A DNA stretch of 64,000 bases from Hyaloraphidium curvatum (Eukaryota; Monoblepharomycota; Hyaloraphidiomycetes; Hyaloraphidiales; Hyaloraphidiaceae), in the NCBI GenBank assembly GCA_025558095.1, contig JAIVFI010000001.1, positions 882,501 to 946,500 on the forward strand, written 5' to 3'. Each line of letters begins with the position of its first letter. Positions within the stretch are counted from its first letter, which is position 1. The position numbers were made by a program, and so were the translations under genes. Below the pieces are notes generated by a model. That model was not told the origin of the DNA. It saw only the letters and a program-made list of their open reading frames with translations, and did not search any database. Shown piece after piece: positions 1 to 9,560 of this stretch.

Positions 1-1322
1 GCTGATACCGCCGCGCGTGATAAAGAAGCGGGATCCGTGGCTGGACCCGACAAGGAGCTTGAAAACGAGGAAAGCAAGCTTGGCGTCGAAGCGGAATCCG
101 GAGACAAGGCTGGCAGCGGCGAAGATAAGGACATGGCAGACGGCGATGCGGGGTCCAAAGCCCAGACCTCGTATTCTATGCCGGCGAAACCCGCCGATCA
201 GGCCACCACGGCGCTTGAGCCGTCAGAGGAAACCCCTGGCGGCACGTGGAAGGCTCCGCCACCTCGCGTCCCGTTTTCCGGGGCGATCGACGAATCGACG
301 AAGCTGCCGGACCACGATCTGCTCATCACGTTGCGCATCCTGCCCCAGCTGGTGCGCTACACCGGCTCCCTGCGTTGCGGCCTCGTTTCCCGCGGCTGGG
401 GCGCGGGCCACGACGGGAACTCGATAAGGGTCATCGAATGCGAGAAGATAGCGTGCGGGGATGCGGTGAAGATGGCCAAGCACAGCATGCGCAAGGCTGC
501 TCCCGTTTTGGGGGCAAGTCACGACGATTCGGACGGCTATTTGATGGTGATGGAACAGCGCGAAGCCTCTGGGGACCTGCAGACTTTGTGAGTCGCAGTC
601 GGCCCTCGCCATTTGCATACCACTGACTCCTCGTTCAGCATCAACTATTCCCCGGCGACACTCAACTTTTGGCCCCCGTTCCTCCTGCGGATCATGTACC
701 AGCAGGTCGACAACCAGAATCCCCCGTCACCCCCGGCGGACCCCTCACAGGCGGAGAGGTTGAAGAAGTGGGAGGCTGAGTGGAAGACGCTCGTGGGCGA
801 TTGGGAGGGTGTGAGGCTGGCCGACATGTGGCAACGTGATTGGCGCTGTTGGCGCGTTCGGATTTGCGGCAAGAACCAAACGAGTCTTTTGGAGTCTGTT
901 GCTTCTGCCGAACCTGGGATGGAAAAGCTGGAAGAGTGCGTGACCTTTCTTCCTCGAACGGTTCTCTTCGGCTAACTGGTGATTGCAGGCCCCGGACTGT
1001 CTATTATTCCTTGAGGCTAGTGAAGCCTGCCCCTAACGCAGTGACGTCCAACTCCGACCGCTACGTTTTGACCAACACCACTACCGGGGACGTTGTCGCA
1101 ACCAATCTCCGCCCGGACGAAGTTTTTTTTGACGAGGAGGGACTGGTGCTTCGGCGCAGGGCAGCAGGAGCGCCACTGCCTGACAATGGTCATCTTGATT
1201 CGTATACCACGGGTGATGATGCTCCGAACGGGGATGGCGCAGTTGGGAGGGCAAAGGCACCCGTGCTGGGACCTGTTGAGCTTCCCACGATGATACCTGT
1301 TGTGAGGGTTAGGTGGAGTTAG
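1..1322 (+). CDS. Unrecognised protein, 5'-truncated by window edge, three exons
   Basis: The reading frame is open from base 1, so the start lies upstream. Exons are 1-587, 639-935 and 989-1322. Both introns (588-638, GTGAGT...CAG, 51 nt; 936-988, GTGCGT...CAG, 53 nt) keep the frame when removed, which is strong evidence for a real gene. The N-terminal visible part is acidic and low-complexity (Glu/Lys/Gly rich, about residues 1-80). A folded-looking region follows, with hydrophobic stretches such as LLITLRILPQLVRY and a Trp-rich segment (WEAEWKTLVGDWEG). I recognise no family. The final 20 codons of exon 3 could be non-coding if another intron exists. The stop TAG at 1320-1322 borders the transposon island. 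Confidence 0.55.
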
Positions 1323-1944
1323 GGAGGGCCCGCGTTGTTGGGTTGACAATGTGGATATTGATGAGCAGAACATTTACTGGATGCTGAGAAGCACGCAAAG
1401 CCCCAACCCATGTAGTGCACCACACACAATCTACACAACATGGCCACCTAATCTGTAGCAATTAAAATCACCCTCCAAGAGACCCCCAATCGCGCTCCGG
1501 AAAACTGTAGATTCTGAGCCTTTGCACTCTATGGCCCTTGCACATGACTAGGCCATCCCCCAAGGCCTGTCCTGACACCCCGGCATTCCCAATGATCTTG
1601 AGCTTGAAGTGGCTGGAAGACAACCACCCAACTGGAAGAAGTGGCTGGAAGACAAGCATCCAACTGGAAGAAATGCTGTAAAATGCCACAAAAAGTGAAG
1701 GATGCAAAAGGAGCAGAGGAACTGCAGTTTGAATTATTTCCTGATGGAAAATGCTTGCTTGCACATGGAAGTGAAGCATGATGCGCCCCACAGAGTGAAA
1801 ATCCCTGAGAAGACAGGCAAAGGAAAGCCAGACAAGCCGGCAGAAGTGAACATGTGCGAGACAGTCTGGGATGAAAGACAGATCAGCTGAACCACGAGCT
1901 TTAGGCTTGCCTCACAGAGCTGACCCACCCACAACACCTCAGAG
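1323..1944. other. Intergenic stretch without recognisable gene
   Basis: About 620 bases of lower-GC sequence between the first gene and the first retrotransposon fragment. Only short open frames occur and none resembles a known family. The only structure I see is the direct duplication at 1609-1672, listed separately. Confidence 0.5.
1609..1672. repeat. Two tandem 32-bp units
   Basis: Two adjacent 32-bp units (1609-1640 and 1641-1672), each beginning GTGGCTGGAAGACAA and ending CCAACTGGAAGAA, with about three differences. They look like a small tandem duplication in non-coding sequence. Confidence 0.75.
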
Positions 1945-2365
1945 GTGATGGGATGGACCACAATGCGACCATCAATGCAGAAAGTAGTGTACGACGTGGT
2001 GGTAAAATCATCTTTGACCGGGTGTGACACAAGATTCTCCACAGTCTCCTTGGGCCATGAGAAAGTGTCCTTCTCCCACATCTCCCTCCCATCTTCGCCG
2101 CCAAGACCGGAACATGAAGCAGGCGATGTCTTGCAAACGGGCAAGAAAGCAGCGTGAGGGCAATAGGGAGAGGAGAGAGACAGGTGCAGATGAGGCAGGT
2201 GATGCTCCTGGTGTTTGTTGTGTTATTCTCCCCTGAGTGACCGCCTCCCTAGGTAATTGCTAGCCAGAAACCATCGTCCCATCCAAGTCCAGTTGCAATG
2301 CCAAGTTCAACTCCAACTCGTCCCGAGGTTCCAAACACATCCATGCATCCCTGTGAGGACTTGAC
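1945..2365. mobile_element. Mosaic of two LINE fragments in opposite orientation
   Basis: Bases about 2030-2105 are the antisense of the LINE ORF segment that reads WEKDTFSWPKETVENL in the other copies. From about 2160 to 2365 the sequence is instead in LINE sense orientation. It matches the reverse complement of 13880-14065 closely (shared GACAGGTGC, GTGTTTGTTGTGTTAT, CCTAGGTAATTGCTAG and ATCCAAGTCCAG blocks). The two pieces come from different parts of the same element family, so this is rearranged transposon debris. No intact frame survives. Confidence 0.65.
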
Positions 2366-2399
2366 TTAGGGTAGTTGGAGCACTAGCGGGCAGCCAAGA

Positions 2400-2803
2400 G
2401 GCCATGTGCAAAAACCCTTTATATCATCGATTCTCACTATAATTACCCTTCGCCACCTTCAGCCTTGCTTGGTCCTGCCACGCCCTCTGGCAGGGCCCTG
2501 CCAGGATCTGCCCCCGATCCTGACAATCCCCAGGAACATGAGCCGACGAAGTTCGTGCCTGAATAGTATCATGATTTTCTGGAGGTCTTGCATGCGTGGG
2601 ACTTGGAGAAGCTTCCCCCTCACCAGCCGGGAGTGGATTTGGGGATCAATTTGCAGACAGTTGATCTCTCTCAACTTGACAACAAGCTCTTCAGCTTTTG
2701 GCACCACTTTGTCCCTTGCTGCTTACACGTCAAACTTCGGATGAAAGCCGTAGTTTGCAAAGAATACGTCATTTTTGTTGATGCATGGACGGAATTGATG
2801 TAG
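2400..2803 (+). mobile_element. Ty3/gypsy pol fragment (start of reverse transcriptase region)
   Basis: One frame encodes FVPEYHDFLEVLHAWDL followed by KLPPHQPGVDLGIN. This is the hallmark linker just before the reverse transcriptase domain of Ty3/gypsy (chromovirus-type) elements, which usually reads like EYHDFLDVF...LPPHRPYDHKI. Only this short stretch is recognisable; the catalytic core is absent. No LTRs are evident. With the integrase fragment near 9207-9560 it shows that an LTR retrotransposon once occupied or invaded this region. Confidence 0.6.
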
Positions 2804-2836
2804 GTAATTCCGCTAGAGGCAAGAGCTCTCCAGCTT

Positions 2837-3112
2837 AGAATAGTGTTGGTGACCCGGACCTGCCCCTGGCTTGGCCGCTGTTACACCATGAGTTTGCTGC
2901 TAATTGCAAAGTTCATCGTCGTCGTGTGTCTTTTTCATTTTCCCAGTTTTCCTGTCCTTCATGGACTTTGAGATGAAGCTGGCAATGGAGTTGAAGGCCT
3001 TCTCCTTCTGCCGCCTCGCTTTGATCGTGGGCTCGAACTCCTTGATGCTAAGAGCCCAGAGCCAGGTCTCCATGTTCCACTCGCGGCCTAGTGCTTCCAA
3101 TCTCGTGTAGTC
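2837..3112 (-). mobile_element. LINE 3' end: C-terminal ORF fragment plus tail
   Basis: On the minus strand this encodes the last ~70 residues of the LINE ORF (REWNMETWLWALSIKEFEP, then a Lys-rich end and ELCN stop). The family's 3' untranslated tail follows (TGGTGTAACAGCGGCCAAGC, then GGTCCGGGTCACCAA). Homologous copies lie at 9561-10218 and 11335-12007 in the opposite orientation. The copy is 5' truncated, as is typical of LINE insertions, and its tail lies toward lower coordinates. Confidence 0.8.
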
Positions 3113-3783
3113 AAATTCCAAACACCCCTGCCCACCCCGCTGCTCGCGCGCGCTCTTTGGGCCGCGAGCAGCGGAGCAGCAGTGTCTGGGGTCGTCGTGC
3201 TTTAGGGCTCCTGCCCTCTAGCGCGGCGCCGGCGCGGTGTGCGGGTTGGGCACCCGGGGACGCGCAGACGGGACCGGCTGCAAAACCGGTGCCCCAAGCG
3301 TGGCATTCGACGCCGCAAAAGCGCTTGAGGAACCCATTGGCCTCAAGAGGCTTGCGCTGGCCCTGCAGGGCGGCTAGGCTCTTCTCCGGGGGGCGCCGCG
3401 TCTGTTAGTGGGCAAACAACGCGTCGCGTGCTGAAGACGCGACCGCGGGCCTACGACAGCGTGTGCCTCACGTGTGCCGCTTGAAAAACGTGCCGTAGGA
3501 CCGCGTGGCTCTCTGGCTCTGGGCGCGGAAACATGACACTTAACGGCGGCGCACGTCAAACATGGGACGCGTTGCTCGCGTGGACGCACCCCGCCAAACA
3601 ACAAGCGACCAACCGCGTGCGCTTTCTGGTGCGAAAGGGCGCGAATGGAGCAGGCAGCTGCGCGGCGCATTGGCTCTAAACGCTGCTGACTGCCCGCCGG
3701 TGCGCCTCTTCAAGGAGGGGCCGCGGCGCAAACAACGACATATCCGTGGATTCCGGTCTCTGGACACGTAAGCGGCCAACACA
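3113..3783. other. GC-rich segment without recognisable gene
   Basis: The base composition changes abruptly at about 3112: the segment is much richer in GC than the flanking LINE debris. Several Arg/Ala/Pro-rich short frames are open on both strands, as expected by chance at this composition. None resembles a known protein, and I see no tRNA or rRNA core. It immediately precedes the tandem array at 3784 and may share its origin. Confidence 0.45.
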
Positions 3784-4029
3784 GGGATGGAGGCAGGAGC
3801 CCTACGGCTTCTTTGCTCGCCTGCACGGCGACTCCAAAGCGCACGGGGATGGAGGCAGGAGTCCTACGGCTCTTTGCTCGCCTACACGGCGACTCCAAAA
3901 CACACGGGGATGGAGGCAGGAGTCCTACGGCTCTTTGCTCGCCTACACGGCGACTCCAAGACACACGGGGAATGGAGGCAGGAGCCCTACGGCTCTTTGC
4001 TCGCCTACACGGCGAATCCAGCACCTTTT
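3784..4029. repeat. Tandem repeat array, four copies of a 61-62-bp unit
   Basis: Units start at 3784, 3846, 3907 and 3968. Each contains ATGGAGGCAGGAGYCCTACG, then CTTTGCTCGCCTRCACGGCG, then ACTCCAA. Copies 2 and 3 are almost identical; copies 1 and 4 are more diverged, as expected at array edges. The period is 61 bp (62 in copy 1, from one extra base), so it is not a multiple of three. The frames running through it are therefore not conserved protein repeats. The array looks like a minisatellite. Confidence 0.9.
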
Positions 4030-4277
4030 GACCAGAACCAACACTGAACTTTTCAGGATCTAGATGAAGCTGCATGCCTGACATTGTACCCGCTGGATGA
4101 GAAGGTCCCAAAACCCAAACCGAAACCAAACTGCTCATTCTTTCTGGAAGGTTTTTCACCTTCGTGGGAAGGTTTTCCTGCCAGCAAACAACACCGGGAC
4201 TGGAGCATACTGTGGATTCAAGGGAAGGAGGAGGCAGATAGGTCGTCGACACAGCTAAACAAACCAATGGTGGTGTA

Positions 4278-4320
4278 ATAGCGGCCAAGCCAGGGGCAGG
4301 TCCGGGTCACCAATACCATA
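4278..4320 (+). mobile_element. Isolated LINE 3' tail, plus orientation
   Basis: GTGTAATAGCGGCCAAGCC, then AGGGGCAGGTCCGGGTCACC, then AATACCATACCCATACCCAT: the same 3' untranslated tail found at 10160-10218 and 11955-12007. Here it abuts, head to tail inverted, a minus-strand LINE ORF fragment at 4321. The terminal microsatellite differs (CCATA units rather than ATTCT). Confidence 0.75.
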
Positions 4321-4730
4321 CCCATACCCATTTCCGTGAATCTAGTCTGCAGCTTCTGGCGCCGCTCCGCATTTGCTGAACAGTGAAACAGAAAGTGTTG
4401 TTCGTCTCCAATGTGCTCAGGGTCATGCTTGCACGTTCTCTGCTGCACCTCAAGTCCTTGGTGCCTGCCTGTCTCCACCTCCAGGTCGTGGGTAGAGCAC
4501 AGCAACTTTTGGACATTGACATCCCTCCGGTGCTTCTCCACCCGGATCAGGGATGGTCCGATGTGGCCAAAGGTCATGTCACACATCCTCCAAAAGTGCA
4601 GTTTGTCGTTGTCCTTGAGCCTCTGGGCATTGATCTCCCTGAACTTGCCCTTCACAAGATTCTCCACAGTCTCCTTGGGCCATGAGAAAGTGTCCTTCTC
4701 CCACATGTCTCGGAGTCCCGACAACTTTGG
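4321..4730 (-). mobile_element. LINE ORF C-terminal fragment with CCHC-like zinc motif
   Basis: The minus strand encodes the C-terminal module of the LINE family: WEKDTFSWPKETVENLVK, RMCDMTFGHIGPSLIRV, then CKHDPEHIGDEQHFLFHC. The last block is a C-x(n)-H-x(n)-C motif of the kind found after the reverse transcriptase in many non-LTR elements. The frame breaks just after the motif, where the sequence switches to the plus-orientation tail at 4278-4320. It probably belongs to the same insertion as the reverse transcriptase at 5191-6330. Confidence 0.8.
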
Positions 4731-5190
4731 CGTTTCCATTCCTCCCGAAACCATGGCGATAGGCAATGGGCCGCGGGTGTCGTTACCCCGGTCGAACGGG
4801 GGATGCGCGCCACCGCTCGCAGGATCATCCGCCGGCATCCTCGCCCCCCCCACCACCCCACACGGCGGCAGCCGCTCCAAAAGAAGACGAGGTACGCACC
4901 GCGTCACAGTGGGAAGCGGCAGCGGTGAAGGTGGCAAGGGGCACGAGCAGAAGAACTAGGCAAACCCTGGCCAACATCGAAGAACCTTCCGGCACGACAC
5001 CGGGGCGCTCCGGAATCAGGCCTGTGTCGTGCTCCCGAATCACGCGTGCGGAAAGGACGGCAATTCCAGAACGGAAACAACGATCCCGGTCTCGCGTGTG
5101 GGGGAACGGGGGGGTGCAGAAATCCCTTTGCGGACGCCATGACGGTTTGGCTCTGCCCCCCACCCACTTGCCACACGCTTTTTCCCCAAC
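4731..5190. other. Unexplained segment inside the LINE
   Basis: This piece lies between the reverse transcriptase/thumb part (5191-6330, minus) and the C-terminal module (4321-4730, minus) of one LINE. In the other copies the sequence just upstream of the C-terminal module reads YYGGEDGRE; here it is replaced by GC-rich, Pro/Arg-rich sequence with no family resemblance. It may be an insertion or the product of a rearrangement. No gene is evident. Confidence 0.4.
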
Positions 5191-6330
5191 CTTTTGACTC
5201 GATTTTGTACCAAAATCTATAGTCAAAAGGCATGAACGGGTTCCCATATTGGCCCACTGCCTTGACCTTTGTGTTGTAGAGCTTGAGCTGGAGGTCAGGA
5301 CTCATCCCAGGCTGCTCCCTGATGTCACGGAGCCAGAGCCCATAAGCATCGCAGCGTTCATCTTGGCCTCTCTGCCATGCACATGGTCCTTGCTCCGGCC
5401 GGTTGAGGTCAGCTGATACCCCAGAAGCTTGAAGCTGTCAACCCTCTTCAGCTCCTGGTCCCTGTACATGAGCTTTACACGGTGAGGTATCTTCCTGGCC
5501 ATCCACTCTGTCTTGCTGACGTTGATCTCCAGCCCATTGGCACTGGCATATGCAGACAGAAGATCCAGCTGCATCTTGGCATCCTTCACCGTCTTCGAGA
5601 TCAAAGTGGTGTCGTCTGCAAAGAACAGAGCTAGCAAGCTGACCATCCTCTCCTGATCCTCTTCCTCCTCAGACACCATGCCCAGATCCATCCCTTTTGC
5701 ACCATTGGCCTCCATGAAAGCAGTGATGTCGTTGATGAACAAGATGAAGAACAGCGACGAGAGAGGGTCCCCCTGACTCCGGTCAGGAACTTGATGAAGT
5801 CTGACTTGGTCCCGTCTTCATCCCGGAGCCGTCCCCACACGCGCCCGAACGCCATCTCGAACATGTCAACAACCTGTTTGGGTACTCCCATCTCCTCCAG
5901 CTTCTGCCATAACCTGGGGCGCTCCACCGTGTCAAAAGCCTTTGTGAAATCTACAAACACCATGATCAGCTTCTCCTTGCGTGCCTTGGCCAGGGAGAAG
6001 AGTGCCTCGGCAAGGAGTACTGCATGAAGGGTCGATCTCCGTGCACGGAATCCAAACTGCGAGCCTTCCAGCAGCTTGTTGCACTCAGCCCAGGGAGCTA
6101 GCCGAGCGTTCCAGACCAGGGAGAAGACCTTCTCCAGCGTCCTCTCTATGCTGATGCCCCGGTAGTTGCCAGCCACGTTCTTGGGCCCCTTCTTGTGCAG
6201 CATCACCAGCAGTGTCTGGCCCCGCCAATCTTGCATGTCGACGCCATTGAGCACAACAGCTTGCTTCAGCACAGTGGTCCCGTACTTGACGAACTCGAGC
6301 CTGATCCCATCCTTATCCGCTGCCCTGCCG
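5191..6330 (-). mobile_element. LINE (non-LTR retrotransposon) reverse transcriptase, degraded
   Basis: The minus strand encodes reverse transcriptase landmarks in order: NVAGNYRGISI (fingers), SQFGFRARRSTLHA, FVDFTKAFDTV (first catalytic Asp), FADDTTLISKT (the xADD catalytic motif), NGLEINVSKTEWM, and a thumb-like LKLYNTKVKAVGQYGN. This order and the F-ADD box are typical of LINE-type enzymes. The frame shifts between about 5740 and 5640 and again near 5300, so the copy is dead unless the shifts are sequencing errors. The MetH-containing ORF at 6331-9252 lies immediately upstream in LINE sense. Confidence 0.88.
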
Positions 6331-8095
6331 TTAGGAGCCTTTGGGGTGCAGCAGGTTCCCAGGAGGCGTGATTGTGGCCTTGGGGAGCGGTGGGAACGTG
6401 AGCCTGGGGTCTTCCTCGATGTTGGTCACGTATTCGGCGCTGGCCACCATCTCCATGTGGCGTACCAGCTCCGCAAAGGGCACGGGGTTGCCCTTCCGCC
6501 TTGCATAAGTCTTCCCAAGCAGTTGGTAGTATTCGAGCTGCTGGCGCAGGAAGTGGAAGGTGTGGAGCACCTGCGTCCGGGATTCGTCGGCGTAGATTTC
6601 GACGGAGTCGCCGACGGAGTTGGCGGGCCAGAACGTGAGCACGGCCTGCGGTTGGAAACGGTTCTCGGCGATGATGCGCTCAAACAGCTTCTTCGCGTCG
6701 GCGAAGAGCTTGGTGGCCTCGGCGCTGACGACCTCGTCGGTGAGGATCTCGGGGTAGCGACCGTGGAGCTCCCACGCGCTGAAGAACGGGCCCCAGTCGA
6801 TGAACTCGCGGTCGAGCAACTCGCGCACGGACACGTCTCTGAAAATGCGCGTGCCCAAAAACTCGGGACGCGGGATGTCGACGGTGGTCCAGTCGGATTT
6901 GAATGCGCGGGCGCGGGCGTCGGCAAGCGGGAGCAGCGGGCGGGTGGAGCGACGGTTGGCGAAGTCGGCGCGGGATTTTTCCTGCTTTGCGCGGACGTCA
7001 GCGACGTAGGCGGGCTTGTTGTCCGTGCTGAGGAGCTGCGAGACGACGCCGATGACGCGCGAGGCGTCGAGCACGTGGATGACGGGCTCGGAGTAGTGTG
7101 GCGTGATCTTCACGGCGTTGTGCGCGGCGGAGGTGGTGGCGCCGCCGATGAGCAGAGGGATCTTGAAACCCTGGCGCTCCATCTCCTTCGCGACGTGGAC
7201 CATCTCGTCGAGGGACGGCGTGATCAGGCCGGAGAGGCCGATGACGTCGACGTTTCTCTCCTTGGCGGCGGCGAGGATTTTTTCGCACGGCACCATCACG
7301 CCGAGGTCGATGACCTCGTAGTTATTACAGGCGAGGACGACTCCGACGATGTTCTTGCCGATGTTGTGAACGTCGCCCTTGACGGTGGCCATGATGATCT
7401 TGCCCTGGGCCTTGGCGGTGCCGCCGGAGGCAATGAGGGCGGCTTTCTCGGCCTCCATGAAGGGCTGGAGGTAGGCGACGGCCTTCTTCATCACGCGGGC
7501 GGATTTCACGACCTGCGGAAGAAACATTTTGCCCGCGCCGAAGAGGTCGCCGACGACGCGCATGCCGTCCATGAGCGGGCCTTCGATGATGGCGAGCGGC
7601 TTGCCATATTTCTGGCGGGCTTCCTCGGTGTCGGTGTCGATCCAGGCGTCGATGCCTTTGACGAGGGCGTGCGAGAGGCGTTCCTCGACGGTGAGGCTTC
7701 GCCAAGCCTCAGCAGTTGAAGGTTGAGAGTTGAGAGTTGAGGGTTGGCCGGAGTGGGCGGCTTTGAGTTTTTCGCCGTGCTCGACGAGGCGCTCGGTGGC
7801 GTCGGGGCGGCGGTTGAGGAGGACGTCCTCGACGAGGACGAGCAGCTCCTTGTCCACCTCCTCGTAGACCTCGAGCATGGCGGGGTTGACGATGCCCATG
7901 TCCATGCCGGCGCGGATGGCGTGGTAGAGGAATGCGGCGTGCATGGCCTCGCGCACGGGGTTGTTGCCGCGGAAGCTGAAGGAGACGTTGGAGACGCCGC
8001 CGGAGACTTTGGCGTGCGGGAGGTTTTGTTTTATCCAGCACGTGGCCTCGATGAAATCGACGGCGTAGTTGTTGTGCTCCTCGATGCCGGTGCCG

Positions 8096-8136
<41 letters not shown>

Positions 8137-9252
8137 GAAGCCGACCTGGTCCACGAGGAGGCGGTAGGCGCGTTCGCAGATGCGGATTTTCTCGGCGTAG
8201 GAGGCGGCCTGGCCGTTTTCGTCGAAGGCCATGACGACGACGGCGGCGCCGTAGCGGAGGATGGTGCGGGGGCAGTCGACGAACGCCTCTTCGCCCTCCT
8301 TGAGCGAAATGGAGTTGACGATGCCCTTGCCCTGAAGGCATTTCAGGCCGGCCTCGATGACCTCCCACTTCGAGGAGTCCACCATGACGGGGACCTTGGC
8401 GATCTCGGGCTCGGAGGCGATGAGCTGGAGGAAGCGCGACATGGCAGCGACGCCGTCGATGAGGCCGTCGTCCATGCAGACGTCGATGACGTTGGAACCG
8501 TTGTCGACCTGCTGGCGGGCAACGGAGACGGCTTCCTCGTAGGCGCCCGCTTTGACGAGTTTGGCGAACTTGGGCGAGCCAGCGACGTTGGTGCGTTCGC
8601 CGACCATGAGGAAGCTGCCGAGCTGCTGGGTGAACGGCAGGCCCTTAGGCTCTCGCCTGAAGAATGGTTCCAGCAGCTCAGAGTTCTTGTGCTCCGTGAT
8701 CTTCCGCATCTTCTTCTCCAGCTTCTTCCTCTCCTTCTCCAGCTCTCGCGCCTTCCCTTGGTACTCCTTCTTCCACTCCTCCTTCTCCATGAGGGATCGC
8801 AGCTCAAGAAGGCTTGACAGCTTGCGGTCGATCTTGGTCCTCTCCGCCGAATCCGCAAAGCCTTTCAGGAACTTATCAGCCTCCTCATGTACGCTGACCT
8901 CGTCGTACTTCCTCTTTGCCACCTTGTTCACCGCCGCCATGATCTGTATCAGCTGATTGCACTTGTCCGAGCCAGCTTCCATCTGCTCGTACTCCTGCAT
9001 AGACTCTTTCACCCACGCCTTGTCCCAGAGATTTTGCATGATCACGAGGAAGTAGAAGTCGCAGGGCACGTGTTTGCCACGTGACTTGTTCTCCTTTGCG
9101 GTTGGTCGCTTGACGTTGACCTCGATGGTCATGCTCAGCGCCATATGAGCTGAGGTGACGACCCGCCAACCCTCCTTCACAAAGGCGAGCTCGGTCATCA
9201 ATCTCAATGAAATCCATTGTAGAACCACCTGAGTCTGCTGAGGGCCGAACAT
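6331..9252 (-). CDS. metH: 973-codon chimeric ORF with a bacterial-type cobalamin-dependent methionine synthase core
   Basis: Residues about 205-900 match the middle of MetH. First comes the methyltetrahydrofolate-binding domain ([27 protein letters not shown]). Next is the cobalamin domain with the axial-ligand motif GDVHNIG (DxHxxG) followed by [11 protein letters not shown] and LIGGATTS. Last is the start of the activation domain ([20 protein letters not shown]). The N-terminal zinc/homocysteine domain and the end of the activation domain with its AdoMet motif are absent, so it cannot be a working methionine synthase. Residues 1-200 are unrelated and include a Lys/Glu coiled coil (about 120-195). 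The last ~65 residues are also foreign. The core is richer in GC than its flanks, and a (GTTGAGA)-type microrepeat sits in the linker before the cobalamin domain. The ORF has no stop. It could be transfer, retrotransposon capture or assembly contamination. Confidence 0.8.
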
Positions 9253-9560
9253 GCATTCTCACAGTTGTAGACAGACTCTCCAAACAAGTGCACTTTCCGG
9301 ACTTCAAGAAGCTGCCAGATTCGGAACAAAGGGCAAAGAACTTCCTGAAGCACGTTTTCAAAGAGCATTCCCGGATGAGATCATTTCGGCAGAGGGACCC
9401 AGTTCTTGTCAAAGTTCTGGAACCGTCTCACGGAGCTGTGTGACGTGAAGGTGAAAATGTCAACATCTTTTCACCCACAAACAGATGGAATTGTCAACCA
9501 GACTCTAGAGCAGTACCTCAGAGCGTTTGTGAATCGCGATCAGGACAGCTGTATACTATG
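9207..9560 (+). mobile_element. Ty3/gypsy integrase fragment, frameshifted
   Basis: Three plus frames together show the integrase core landmarks: [14 protein letters not shown] (first catalytic Asp region), a degraded DRDP-type block, FWNRLTELCDVKVKMSTSFH, then PQTDGIVNQTLEQYLRAFV (third catalytic Glu region). At least two frameshifts separate them, so the copy is inactive. It overlaps the 5' end of the MetH-containing ORF on the other strand and stops where a LINE copy begins at about 9560. Confidence 0.8.

Noticed and set aside
3091-3782. Arg-rich open frames on both strands in the GC-rich block
   Set aside because: No motif, no codon bias consistent with one frame, and they run into a non-3n tandem array.
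3784-4029. CRISPR-like array
   Set aside because: Units are contiguous 61-bp tandem repeats with no unique spacers, in a eukaryotic transposon island.
6166-8817. Two long plus-strand open frames (517 and 357 codons) opposite the MetH fragment
   Set aside because: They are antisense shadows of the GC-rich MetH core; their products are Val/Gly/Asp/Leu-rich low-complexity sequence with no family resemblance.
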